A stretch of 64,000 nt of DNA from RYN-230 sp963841695. GTDB lineage: Bacteria; Actinomycetota; Actinomycetes; Streptosporangiales; Streptosporangiaceae. The DNA is taken from the NCBI GenBank assembly GCA_963841695.1, contig CAWJDQ010000012.1, positions 1 through 64,000 of the forward strand, written 5' to 3'. The notes below the pieces were generated by a model, which worked only from the letters and a program-made list of their open reading frames with translations, did no database searches and was not told the DNA's origin. Of this stretch, positions 57,008 to 64,000 are shown one piece after another. Every line of letters starts with the position of its first letter. Positions within the stretch are counted from its first letter, which is position 1. The position numbers and the translations under genes are program-made.

Positions 57008-57595
57008 TCACGCCTGGTCGGCGCGGCTGTCGGGCATCACCGCTGGCGATGACGCGACCCGGAGCGTCGCGAGCACGTCGGGGGTGAGGTCGTGCTCGGC
57101 GGCGTCGACCATCTCGAGATCGGCACGGACGTGCAGTTCAGCCGCCTTGACAAGCAGCGCCACCACAGGTGATCCCGAGGCGGCCGCCCGGGCGTCAGCC
57201 AGGCTGCGCAGCTCGGTGAGCAGGTGCAGCCGCTGGCGCCGCAGCACGCCAGCCAGCGTCGCCGGATCTCCGGCCTGGGCGGCGGCCATCACCTTGAGGA
57301 AGAAATCGTCTCGATAGCCGCGCACGCGCACGCTCGGCTCGTTCAGCCAGCGATCGAGTTCCTCACGCCCGGCCGGGGTGATCCGGTGGATCAGCCGGTC
57401 CGGCTTGACCGGCTGCGGCTGGCGCTCGGACTCGATCAGGCCGTCGCGGGCCAGGCGGTCGAGGATCTGGTAAAGGTGCCCGATGTTCAGGCCGCCCCAC
57501 TGATCGCCCACGGCCTGCTCAAAGCTACCCTTCAGCTCGTAGCCGTGCGCGGGCTTGGCTGTGAGCAGAGCCAGCACGGCGTGGTGCAGAGCCAT
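57008..57595 (-). CDS. PadR family transcriptional regulator
   Basis: 195 residues. LHHAVLALLTAKPAHGYELK, GLNIGHLYQILDRLARDGLI and HRITPAGREELDRWL form the winged helix of PadR; a helical C-terminal dimerisation domain (VLRRQRLHLLTELRSLADAR) follows. ATG at 57595 with GGGAGAA upstream is used; the frame extends further. Divergent from an ABC ATPase; an AATGC-TCTT-GCATT dyad lies between them. Confidence 0.93.
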   Translation of the reverse strand: MALHHAVLALLTAKPAHGYELKGSFEQAVGDQWGGLNIGHLYQILDRLARDGLIESERQPQPVKPDRLIHRITPAGREELDRWLNEPSVRVRGYRDDFFLKVMAAAQAGDPATLAGVLRRQRLHLLTELRSLADARAAASGSPVVALLVKAAELHVRADLEMVDAAEHDLTPDVLATLRVASSPAVMPDSRADQA

Positions 57596-57656
57596 GTGAC
57601 CATTCTCCCGTCCGGGCAGCGTAACGATGCGACCTCGGCCCACATCGTCACTAGAT

Positions 57657-57670
57657 AATGCTCTTGCATT
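57657..57670. promoter_or_regulatory. AATGC-N4-GCATT dyad, PadR operator candidate
   Basis: AATGC (57657-57661), TCTT, GCATT (57666-57670), within a broader imperfect dyad bounded by CTAG at 57651 and 57674. It ends 23 bases before the GTG of the ABC ATPase. PadR proteins often bind such short palindromes between divergent genes. Confidence 0.5.
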
Positions 57671-57693
57671 GCTGCTAGGTAAGGACCAGAGTA

Positions 57694-58560
57694 GTGACGT
57701 GCCCGGCCCACGTCACGCGGCGCGGGAAACGGCCGTCGGAGGGTGCCAGCCGTGCGCAGACTTGCCTGGTCGCAGCGCAGCCCTGGCCGCCTGCCCGGCC
57801 CCGGCCGGCCGCCGCCGCGGACCCGGCTCGCGGGGCCCTGGAGCTGCGCAGCGTCACCAAGCGCTACGGCACCGGCGGTGCCGAGCCGGTGACCGCCGCT
57901 GACTCCGTCAGTTTCACTATCGAGCCGGGCGAGTTCCTCGCGCTGACCGGGGCGTCGGGATCTGGCAAGTCGACGCTGCTGCACCTGATCGGCGCGATGG
58001 AACGCCCGGATACCGGCACGATCGTGAGCGGCGGCACCGAGGTGACCGCGCTGCGCGGGGCGGCGCTCGCCGCCTACCGGCGGACGGTGGGGTTCGTGTT
58101 CCAGCGCTACAACCTGCTGCCCGCGCTCACCGCCCTGGACAACGTGATCGCGCCGGTGCTCCCGTACCGGACCGGCTGGGACAAGCCCGGCCGCGGCCGC
58201 CAGCTCCTTGAGGCGGTCGGCCTCGGCGGGCGGGAGCGGTCGCTGCCGTCGCGGATGTCAGGCGGCGAACAGCAGCGGGTCGCCATCGCGCGGGCCCTGG
58301 TCAACACCCCGAACGTCCTCCTCGCCGACGAGCCCACCGGCAACCTGGACTCGCGTACCGCCACCGGCATCCTCGACCTGCTGGCCGGGCTCCGGCAGGA
58401 GAACCAGATGACCGTCATCATCGCTACGCACGACCCGCAGATCGCCGCCCGCTGCGACCGGCTGATCAGGCTCAAGGACGGTGCCGTCATCGACGACATC
58501 GAGATCGAGGGCGGCCCGCCCGCCGACGAGACCATCCGGAGGATCAGCCAGCTCGGCTGA
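57694..58560 (+). CDS. ABC transporter ATP-binding protein, MacB/LolD type, no permease partner
   Basis: 288 residues. LELRSVTKRYGTGGAEPVTA, Walker A GASGSGKSTLLHLIG, signature MSGGEQQRVAIARALVN, Walker B VLLADEPTGNLD, H-loop IIATHDPQ. GTG at 57694 with AAGGA upstream; the first 45 residues look unlike the family. PadR-linked MacB-type ATPases are usually followed by an FtsX permease, but none follows here; a HAD stub does. It may work with another permease or be a remnant. Confidence 0.9.
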   Translation: MTCPAHVTRRGKRPSEGASRAQTCLVAAQPWPPARPRPAAAADPARGALELRSVTKRYGTGGAEPVTAADSVSFTIEPGEFLALTGASGSGKSTLLHLIGAMERPDTGTIVSGGTEVTALRGAALAAYRRTVGFVFQRYNLLPALTALDNVIAPVLPYRTGWDKPGRGRQLLEAVGLGGRERSLPSRMSGGEQQRVAIARALVNTPNVLLADEPTGNLDSRTATGILDLLAGLRQENQMTVIIATHDPQIAARCDRLIRLKDGAVIDDIEIEGGPPADETIRRISQLG

Positions 58561-58696
58561 CGGAGCACGGCCGCGCCGCCGGCCGCCAGCCCGCCAGGAT
58601 GGTCACCCTTAGCTGATCTGACGGTGTCGGAACGGGCGGCGGCGGGCAGGCTGGCCCGGAGCAATCGTGTGGCCCTCACGAACGGGAGGTTCCGCT

Positions 58697-58825
58697 GTGC
58701 CCGAGCGACCGATCATCGTCTTCGATGTCAACGAGACCCTGCTCGACCTCGATGCGATCGCCGGCCAGCTCATCGGGCGATACGCCGCAGCGGCGAACGC
58801 CGCCCGGCCACCCTGGAAGGAATGA
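58697..58825 (+). pseudogene. Truncated haloacid dehalogenase (HAD, type II) N-terminus
   Basis: 42 codons: GTG start with GGGAGGT upstream, then PIIVFDVNETLLDLDAIAGQ, the first HAD motif (DVNETLLD) with the nucleophile Asp. The remainder of the enzyme (about 180 residues) is missing, and the reading frame ends overlapping the next gene's ATGA. Only the start of the protein is left. Confidence 0.75.
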
Positions 58826-58830
58826 GCAGC

Positions 58831-59130
58831 ATGGTGACATGGGACCGCGTGACCGGCACTGACGTGCTGCGCGCGATACAGGAGTACGACCGGCTGGGGC
58901 CTGAGGCCTTTTTCGCTGCCCACGGTTTCGGTCCGACCACCACGTATGACCTGGTCCGGGACGAACGCCGCTACCCGCCGAAAGCCATCCTGGGCACGGC
59001 TTATGAGTTCGCCACGGGCCAGCGCCTCGCCAGCGGCGATTTCGAGGGCGGGAAGAGCGGCGCCGTCGCCGTGCTCGGGAAACTGGGATTCACCATCCAG
59101 CACAAGCACCAGCCGGCCAGCTCAGGCTGA
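58831..59130 (+). CDS. Standalone ScoMcrA-type N-terminal head domain
   Basis: 99 residues. DVLRAIQEYDRLGPEAFFAA, HGFGPTTTYDLVRDERRYPP and KAILGTAYEFATGQRLASGD match the N-terminal head domain that precedes the SRA and HNH domains in Streptomyces ScoMcrA, which cleaves phosphorothioated and methylated DNA. No SRA or HNH follows, so the head is alone. ATG at 58831 has GGAAGG ten bases upstream; the ATG at 58822 overlaps the HAD stub stop and is an alternative. Confidence 0.7.
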   Translation: MVTWDRVTGTDVLRAIQEYDRLGPEAFFAAHGFGPTTTYDLVRDERRYPPKAILGTAYEFATGQRLASGDFEGGKSGAVAVLGKLGFTIQHKHQPASSG

Positions 59131-59169
59131 GCGGGGCCGCCTGCGCTGCTGCCCGGGCCGGGTGGCCGG

Positions 59170-59520
59170 CTAGACGGCGAACAGCGTCCCCAGGTTCGTG
59201 ATGGCCAGTTCCTGCTTGGGAACGAATGCGGTCGCGGCGCAGCTCTTCAGGATCTGCGCGGGCACATCATCGACAGAAGTCAGCACGATCCTGACCCCGG
59301 GACACGCGGCAGCGAGCGACCAGGACACCGTGAATCCGTCCGGTCCCGGAAGGTTGATGTCCAGCAGGACCCCGTCGGGGCGGGTCCGGGCGGCGGCCGC
59401 GAGCGCCTGCGCGCCGTCCGCTGCCTCGTCGGCAAGCTCGAGGCCGTGTGCGGCCAGCAATTCCCCCGCTACGGCGCGAAAGCGCGGACTGTCGTCCACA
59501 ACCAGGATACGGATGGCCAC
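59170..59520 (-). CDS. Receiver-only response regulator
   Basis: 116 residues. IRILVVDDSPRFRAVAGELL, phospho-acceptor Asp54 (VLLDINLPGPDG), VLTSVDD and a Lys in AFVPKQELA. The DNA-binding domain normally attached in NarL-type regulators is absent; the protein ends 20 residues after the Lys. A LuxR-type helix-turn-helix fragment lies just outside on the other strand. Possibly a phosphate sink or a shortened regulator. Confidence 0.88.
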   Translation of the reverse strand: MAIRILVVDDSPRFRAVAGELLAAHGLELADEAADGAQALAAAARTRPDGVLLDINLPGPDGFTVSWSLAAACPGVRIVLTSVDDVPAQILKSCAATAFVPKQELAITNLGTLFAV

Positions 59521-59622
59521 GTAAAGTATCGTCCCGGACAGGCAGGGTCATTGCCAATCGGGTTAACCCCACATCGCTGGCGGCCAGGGCCGCAGCCATG
59601 AGCAGCTGCGTTTTCCGCCAAC

Positions 59623-59856
59623 CGGCCGGTAAGCGGATGGCAAAGCCTCACCGATACCGAACGCGCCACCTCCAGGCTCGCTCCTCAGGGCCTGAGTAAC
59701 AAGGAGATCGGCGGCCGCCTCTACATCAGCGGGCCCACCGTCGCTTTCCATCTCCGCCAGATATTCCGCAAGCTGCAGATCAGCTCACGAGTGGAGCTCG
59801 CCCGCATTGTCCTGGAACGGGGAGGGAGCTGGGCTGCCCATGAGGACGGAGCGCGG
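59623..59856 (+). pseudogene. LuxR-family helix-turn-helix fragment
   Basis: The frame reads GWQSLTDTERATSRLAPQGL, SNKEIGGRLYISGPTVAFHL, RQIFRKLQISSRVELARIVL, a complete LuxR DNA-binding domain as found at the end of LAL regulators. No N-terminal domain and no good start precede it, and the frame runs on without similarity past 59850. So it is the tail of a larger regulator. It overlaps nothing real until the small gene on the other strand. Confidence 0.7.
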
Positions 59857-60099
59857 TCACCCGGTGGCAGTGCCCTCTCCGGTCGGCGGGCCTCTTCGCG
59901 GGAGAACCCGGAGGCCCACGACACGTGCGCCGAAGATCTCGAGCCGGGCGAGGAGACCGCGCAGGGCGGCCTGATCCGGGAGCGGGCCATGCAGAAGCGT
60001 CTGGACTGGCTCTACCGAGGCGGTCAGCTGCTCGAAGTCCAGCACGGCCTCACGGGGGACGATCCCCGCGATGCGGATCTCGTAGTACGAAGATGGCAT
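59857..60099 (-). CDS. Small conserved hypothetical protein, relative of the one at 16680
   Basis: 80 residues. YYEIRIAGIVPREAVLDFEQ at the start, VQTLLHGPLPDQAALRGLLA and RLEIFGARVVGLRVLPR in the middle. This matches the pattern of the small protein at 16680-16908 (Y-x-I-R-I-x-G, T-x-L-x-G, AL-x-G-x-LA, E-x-x-G, R-x-L). It is intact, so it supports the repair of the other. Function unknown. Confidence 0.7.
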   Translation of the reverse strand: MPSSYYEIRIAGIVPREAVLDFEQLTASVEPVQTLLHGPLPDQAALRGLLARLEIFGARVVGLRVLPRRGPPTGEGTATG

Positions 60100-60173
60100 G
60101 TGACGTCCCGGGATCGGGTGGCAAGTAGTCAGGTCTTCAGGGTCCGGCCTCGTGGGCCCCGGCGCCCCACTCG

Positions 60174-61145
60174 CTACGGGTGAATCGGGAGAGCCCGGCG
60201 CAGGCCGTCGCGGCCTGCGGTGGTGGTGCCGCTGAAGCCCTGGCCGGCCCGCTGCGCCCAGTCCGCGTCGGTGATCGCGCCTGGCTCCGCGGGCAGGTAG
60301 TGGGTGAGGATCAGCTCGCCGACCCGGGCGCGTTCGGCGACGCTCCCGGCCTGGGTGACGTCGGTGTGCAGCGCCGCCATCCGTTCCAGGGCAGCGCCGG
60401 TGAAGCCGTACCGCTCAAGGTAGCCGAGGTCCGCTACCGCGTGAACCAGGATGTCGGCGCCGCGGGCGAGCAGGATCAGGTCATCGGTCACGGTGGTGTC
60501 GCCCGAAAACACCACCGACCCGTCCGCAGTATCGAAGCGGTAAGCCAGCGCGGGAACGGCCCGGCCATGCATCACCGCGACGGTCGTCACCCGGATGACC
60601 CGATCGTCGAAGACGACGACCGGAACCTGGGGTGTCCCCGCGGCCCGCGCCGGGAGATGAATGTCGCTGGCCCGCACCAGTGCGCCCGGGTCAGGCATGC
60701 GGGCGTCGAGCGGCATGACGTTCAGGTGGTAGGCGTAGCCGGCGAGGATGTCCCCGACCAGGTCCGCCGTGCCGGGGGCCGGTAGGTCCGGGTGGATCGT
60801 GGTCTGCCGGTGGAAGGTGGCATCCCCGGCCGGCACCACGTCGGGGCGGCCCGGCCCGTAGACGCGAACCGGGGGGAGCGGGCCGTGATCACCGCAGCGG
60901 CCGCCCCAGGGATAGATGAGCAGGCCGGCCAGGTCACCGGTGTGATCGGCATGAAGATGGGTGAGGAACACCGCTTCCAGGGCGGCGAAGGCCAGGCCCG
61001 CGTCAGCGAAGGCGGACGGCGCCCCGCGACCGCAGTCCACCACGAAAATCCGGCCCTCGATGATGAGCGCGGAGGAGATCCCCGCGCGGCCCGCCACGGG
61101 CATGGGGGCACCGGCCGTGCCCAGCAGCACCAGTTCAGACGTCAT
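60174..61145 (-). CDS. MBL fold metallo-hydrolase, RNase Z/arylsulfatase-like
   Basis: 323 residues. LVLLGTAGAPMPVAGRAGIS at the start and AVFLTHLHADHTGDLAGLLI, the zinc motif. Later FSGDTTVTDDLILLARGADI, LVHAV and ILTHYLPAEPGAI provide the remaining ligands. This is the layout of ElaC/RNase Z-like or arylsulfatase-type MBL proteins. A cytoplasmic hydrolase, substrate unknown. Start at 61145. Intact. Confidence 0.9.
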   Translation of the reverse strand: MTSELVLLGTAGAPMPVAGRAGISSALIIEGRIFVVDCGRGAPSAFADAGLAFAALEAVFLTHLHADHTGDLAGLLIYPWGGRCGDHGPLPPVRVYGPGRPDVVPAGDATFHRQTTIHPDLPAPGTADLVGDILAGYAYHLNVMPLDARMPDPGALVRASDIHLPARAAGTPQVPVVVFDDRVIRVTTVAVMHGRAVPALAYRFDTADGSVVFSGDTTVTDDLILLARGADILVHAVADLGYLERYGFTGAALERMAALHTDVTQAGSVAERARVGELILTHYLPAEPGAITDADWAQRAGQGFSGTTTAGRDGLRRALPIHP

Positions 61146-61205
61146 ACCCGTTTCTCCTACCCCGCTGCGCCTCGTGGCTCGTGCCCGTGGCCCGGCCGGG
61201 CCCGG

Positions 61206-62162
61206 TCAGGGATTCGGCGGCCCGAGGTACGGAAACCCGGTGAGCAGGTCGCCGTGGGGTCTGAGGCCGTCCGAACTGACCTTCCCGTTGGTCAGGAACG
61301 CCATGCGGGCGCTGAATACGTCATCGGTGAGAGCGCGCCCGTTGGGGTAGCAGGCCGGCCTGGTGCGGTCGTAGCGCAGGATGTCGGGCAGCACGGTACC
61401 GGCGGCCGCGGCCGCCTCCTCGGCCGTGTAGCCGCCACTGGCCTGCAGGATTTGCGTCCACAGCGGCAGGTACATGACCACGTCGGTGGCCGGTTCCCCG
61501 GTGTTGTAGGTGTTCTTGACATCGTCCGGGTTGACGATCGGGTTCATCGACGGGTTGCCGCCCCGGTCCATCTGCACGATCATGCCGTCGCGGCGCACGC
61601 TGAGCGTGGCCCAGACCCCGATGCCCGGGCCCGGGCCGAGCATGTCGTTCGGCACTTCCAGCACGATGGAGAGAATGTTCTGGCCGGCGAACGTGTCGAT
61701 GCCGGTCCACCGGAATCCGTGCAGCGCGCCTTCGGCGTCGGCGAAGAACGGCTCGCTGCGCGCGCCGATGAACAGGCGGCACCGGCCCGCCCGGACAGGC
61801 TCGGCGGTGGCGCCGAGGCCGACCGGCATGCCCGCGACCAGCACCTCGCCGGCCGACCCAGGCTGCCGGGCCTGGCGGCCCGTGGCGTGGTGGGCGGTCG
61901 CGGTCTGCTTGCCGCCCACGGGATCGGAGAACGTGAACGTGAACGCCACGTCGGCGTGCAGGTCGCCGTCGTTGTCGATGTTGATCCGGTGGATCGCGTC
62001 CGGGTGGAATTCCGGGCCGCCGCACAGAAACGGGTTGGCGTCGATGATCAGCACGGTCTTGCCCGGGTCGTCGGGCGACGGGAACACGAACAGATCCGTG
62101 AAGTCCAGCCGCGCGTCGTCGCCAGGGAACCTCAGGTTGGCCCCGCTGAAGTGGTTAGACAT
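61206..62162 (-). CDS. DUF4331 family protein
   Basis: 318 residues. DARLDFTDLFVFPSPDDPGK, TVLIIDANPF, HPDAIHRINIDNDGDLHADV, then VWATLSVRRDGMIVQMDRGG and NPSMNPIVN match DUF4331, a beta-rich family often secreted in other phyla; here there is no signal peptide. Several Asp-rich turns (INIDNDGD) may bind calcium. Function unknown. Intact, 60 bases upstream of the MBL gene on the same strand. Confidence 0.88.
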   Translation of the reverse strand: MSNHFSGANLRFPGDDARLDFTDLFVFPSPDDPGKTVLIIDANPFLCGGPEFHPDAIHRINIDNDGDLHADVAFTFTFSDPVGGKQTATAHHATGRQARQPGSAGEVLVAGMPVGLGATAEPVRAGRCRLFIGARSEPFFADAEGALHGFRWTGIDTFAGQNILSIVLEVPNDMLGPGPGIGVWATLSVRRDGMIVQMDRGGNPSMNPIVNPDDVKNTYNTGEPATDVVMYLPLWTQILQASGGYTAEEAAAAAGTVLPDILRYDRTRPACYPNGRALTDDVFSARMAFLTNGKVSSDGLRPHGDLLTGFPYLGPPNP

Positions 62163-62400
62163 GTCTGCTCCTTACTTCGCCGGGCTTGGGCCTCGCGAGG
62201 CGGTGGCTGCGCCCGATCTCACGGCGCCAGGCTGGCGATGCTGTCAGGGTCGCGCTCCGGGCGCGCAGTCGCGCCCGTGGGAAGCCCTGGCCGCGCCTCA
62301 GGGCATCGCCACCGCGCCGCCAGGGACATGACGGGCGCGACCTGGCCGGCTGGGCCGGGATGGCCGTCGCGCCTACCGTCGCTTAGGCGGCCGGCTACGC

Positions 62401-62685
62401 TACCCGGCGCGATCTGCCGGCGCTCGTGCGGGTTTGTTTCTGGCCTTGCTGGCCCTCATCGTGGTCGGGATAGTGCTCATCTTCGTCAATATCCCGGGCG
62501 GAGCGCTGATCTACTCCGTGCCCGGCCTGGTCATCTTCGCCGGGTTCACCATGGTCGATTTCCAGCGACTGCGCACCTCCCAGGACATCGGCTCCGCGCC
62601 CTTGCTGGCCGCATCGATCGTCCTCGGCGTGCTGAACGTGTTCCTGTCCTTCCTGGAAATCGTCTCGGGCCAGGAAGAAGTCTGA
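62401..62685 (+). pseudogene. Bax inhibitor-1/YccA-like protein, C-terminal fragment
   Basis: LFLALLALIVVGIVLIFVNI, then ALIYSVPGLVIFAGFTMVDF, QRLRTSQDI and AASIVLGVLNVFLSFLEIVS are the last membrane segments of the BI-1 family. Just upstream, another frame gives YATRRDLPAL, the preceding loop, and then a stop at about 62370; a frame shift near 62425-62433 joins them. The first four or five membrane segments are missing, so this is a truncated gene. The 240 bases before it hold nothing clear. Confidence 0.7.
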
Positions 62686-62720
62686 GCAGGTGGGCGGTGA
62701 CCTCTGGTGAGGCTGTGCCA

Positions 62721-62804
62721 GGTGAGACGTGAGTTAATAAATGCGCCAGGAGAAGCCTGAGTGAGCCAGAGTGAGACTTCTGGCGTGCGTCGGGTGGTGA
62801 GACG
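62721..62804. promoter_or_regulatory. GTGAG repeats and a GCCAGA/TCTGGC dyad upstream of the MEDS gene
   Basis: GGTGAGACG occurs at 62721-62729 and 62796-62804, and GTGAG recurs several more times between 62708 and 62800. A dyad GCCAGA (62765-62770) / TCTGGC (62779-62784) lies among them. They may bind a regulator of the downstream sensor operon; no assignment is possible. Confidence 0.35.
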
Positions 62805-62860
62805 GGGTATTGCTACTCCTCCGGCCATGAACATAGGCTTGCCGCGGAGGTGTATGCTCC

Positions 62861-63448
62861 GTGACTTCGCAAACACTTGGCAAACTCGACCTTGGATTCC
62901 GGCCCGGCGACCACGTTTGCGCTTTTTATAATGGTGACGGAGACGTTCTTAATAATATTGTAGTGGATTTCTTGTCGAAGGGCCTGCGGGCGGGGGACAA
63001 GTGCCTCTGCTTCATCGACGCACCGTCCCCGGTGCGCGAGCGGATCCCCGGGGAGCTCGTGCCGCGAGACGGTATTCTGCAATTCTTCACCGAGGAGGAA
63101 GGCTACCTTGACGGCGGCCGGTTCTCGCCGGATTCATTTATCCGTAACCTGGAGTCTACGGTCCAGGGCGTGCTTTCCGAGGGCTACGAGCGCCTCTGGC
63201 TGGCCGGCGACACCAGCGTCATTATCCGGAGCGGGATCAGCCAGCAGGACTGGTTCGCCGCCGAATCGCAGGTCAGTGACTTCGCGCCGCGGTATCCCCA
63301 GGTCATCATGTGCCTCTACGATCTTGACCTGTTCGACGGTCAAATGGTCATGTACGTGCTCCGGACGCATACCCAGATCTTCGTCAACGGCCTGATCATC
63401 GCGAATCCGTACTACGTTCCCAAACGTCAGTTCCTCGGCGGCCGATGA
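62861..63448 (+). CDS. MEDS domain sensory protein (DcmR-type)
   Basis: 195 residues. LDLGFRPGDHVCAFYNGDGD, LSKGLRAGDKCLCFIDAPSP and LWLAGDTSVIIRSGISQQDW match MEDS, the sensory domain first described in DcmR, found as a partner of actinobacterial histidine kinases. The domain spans the whole protein, so output must come through the next gene. GTG at 62861 with GGAGG at 62846-62850. Codons at 62920-62965 are unusually AT-rich (TTT TAT AAT, CTT AAT AAT ATT GTA). Its stop overlaps the next ATG. Confidence 0.85.
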   Translation: MTSQTLGKLDLGFRPGDHVCAFYNGDGDVLNNIVVDFLSKGLRAGDKCLCFIDAPSPVRERIPGELVPRDGILQFFTEEEGYLDGGRFSPDSFIRNLESTVQGVLSEGYERLWLAGDTSVIIRSGISQQDWFAAESQVSDFAPRYPQVIMCLYDLDLFDGQMVMYVLRTHTQIFVNGLIIANPYYVPKRQFLGGR

Positions 63449-64000
63449 CCTCAACCGTGAGCCGACCGCCGAACACCGACGACCTGGAACTGGCCGTCCA
63501 GTCCAGGCTGTCGTCGGTCAACGCGGTCCTGACCTTGTCGATGATCTTGACTCAGGCGACGTCGGCCGCCCAGGCCGTGCGCCTGGTTACCACTGCGGTC
63601 CCGTCGATCGCGCCCTGCCAGCAGACGCTCGTCTGGCATCCGGGCCGAGCGGGCGATTACTACGAGCGCGCCCCGGACGGCGTGCGTGACTCGCTGGCCG
63701 GGCTCGCCGGGCCCGGCCAGCTCGACGTGGCCGGCTCGTCCGCCTGGTGGGCGTTCCCGCTCACGTCGCCCGTGGTGGGTGACCCCGTCTTCCTGGTCGT
63801 CGCCTGCAGCCAGACCCTTTCCGAGCAGGAAACTTTCCTGCTCTCCGTGCTCGCGCACCTGTGCGGCACCGTGATCGCCAAGCTGGAGCTGATCACCGCC
63901 GAGCGGGTGAGTGCCCAGCAGGCCGCCGCGCTGAACGCCGAGCTCGAGTCCACGGTCTCCACCCTGACGAAGATCACGGAGATCCACCGCCGGCTGAACG
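63445..64000 (+). CDS. GAF-domain sensor, 3' end off the window
   Basis: At least 185 residues. A helix (ELAVQSRLSSVNAVLTLSMI), a GAF-like domain (VRLVTTAVPSIAPCQQTLVW, AWWAFPLTSPVVGDPVFLVV) and a coiled coil (AALNAELESTVSTLTKITEI) starting a longer protein. In relatives the coil leads to a PucR/helix-turn-helix or kinase output, so this is probably a regulator; which cannot be seen here. Its ATG overlaps the MEDS stop (ATGA), so the two form a coupled sensor pair. Confidence 0.75.
   Translation, partial: MTSTVSRPPNTDDLELAVQSRLSSVNAVLTLSMILTQATSAAQAVRLVTTAVPSIAPCQQTLVWHPGRAGDYYERAPDGVRDSLAGLAGPGQLDVAGSSAWWAFPLTSPVVGDPVFLVVACSQTLSEQETFLLSVLAHLCGTVIAKLELITAERVSAQQAAALNAELESTVSTLTKITEIHRRLN

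Noticed and set aside
55596..57011. A 471-residue minus-strand open frame over the Rv1733c-like and flavodoxin genes
   Set aside because: No domain is visible and the opposite strand has two recognisable genes with ribosome binding sites and close spacing.
58624..58830. An upstream extension of the ScoMcrA-type gene to 58624
   Set aside because: The extension is Arg-rich, lacks similarity and overlaps the HAD start in another frame with its own ribosome binding site.
59791..60183. A 130-residue plus-strand frame following the LuxR helix-turn-helix
   Set aside because: Only the first few residues continue the helix-turn-helix. The rest is opposite a recognisable small gene on the minus strand (59857-60099).
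1..64000. tRNA genes, rRNA, CRISPR arrays, insertion sequences
   Set aside because: I looked for T-loop motifs, repeated spacers and terminal inverted repeats with a transposase on both strands and found none that holds up.

Overview
The window is very GC-rich with strong G/C at third codon positions. Its gene content is that of a soil actinomycete: PadR- and MerR-linked ABC pumps, large MalT/LuxR-type regulators, SpoIIE-type phosphatases, DUF4331, an ScoMcrA-type head domain, MEDS sensors, dodecin, an F420-type PPOX enzyme and an Rv1733c-like membrane protein. I cannot name the genus. I found no rRNA, tRNA, CRISPR array, transposase or phage gene. This is chromosomal accessory and stress-response DNA.

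Layout. 0-9.4 kb: an edge-truncated amidohydrolase, a DHFR-like reductase, rifampin ADP-ribosyltransferase (arr), a small ribbon-helix-helix protein with its own repeat operator, VOC proteins, an ABC exporter pair, dodecin, an MmcQ/YjbR protein and an F420-type reductase joined to an SDR remnant. 9.5-19.3 kb: oxalate decarboxylase, YceI, YdeI-like, SDR and aldo/keto reductase genes on the minus strand. A ~900-residue LuxR/MalT regulator follows, flanked by two copies of the same dyad; then a damaged DNA glycosylase, an SDR and an MBL hydrolase. 19.4-28 kb: a sedolisin lipoprotein, then a three-gene ABC transporter (one permease carries a ~270-residue lectin-like ectodomain) divergent from its probable two-component system, and RecQ. 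28-36 kb: oxidoreductases and a complete regulator-kinase-lipoprotein-permease-ATPase MacB-like operon. 36-44 kb: two SpoIIE phosphatases, glutathione-independent formaldehyde dehydrogenase, thioredoxin, two Rieske proteins, a DMT transporter and a PPOX enzyme. 44-54 kb: USP, P-type ATPase, an aminoglycoside-phosphotransferase-like kinase, TetR/MFS drug pump, and MerR/ABC operon. 54-64 kb: USP, Rv1733c-like and flavodoxin genes, PadR with an orphan ABC ATPase, several truncated genes (HAD stub, LuxR tail, Bax-inhibitor fragment), DUF4331, and a MEDS-GAF sensor pair running off the right edge.

Two themes stand out. Many genes are broken by single G/C gains or losses, and a large share of these fall exactly on CCGG. 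That looks like systematic consensus error rather than gene decay, so I annotate those genes as whole. Separately, a few genes are truly truncated (SDR remnant at 8.2 kb, glycosylase at 17 kb, HAD stub at 58.7 kb, LuxR tail at 59.7 kb, BI-1 fragment at 62.5 kb). Several regulators sit beside dyads that are plausible operators: RHH at 2.7 kb, LuxR at 13.8 and 16.6 kb, TetR at 49.8 kb, MerR at 51.7 kb, PadR at 57.7 kb.
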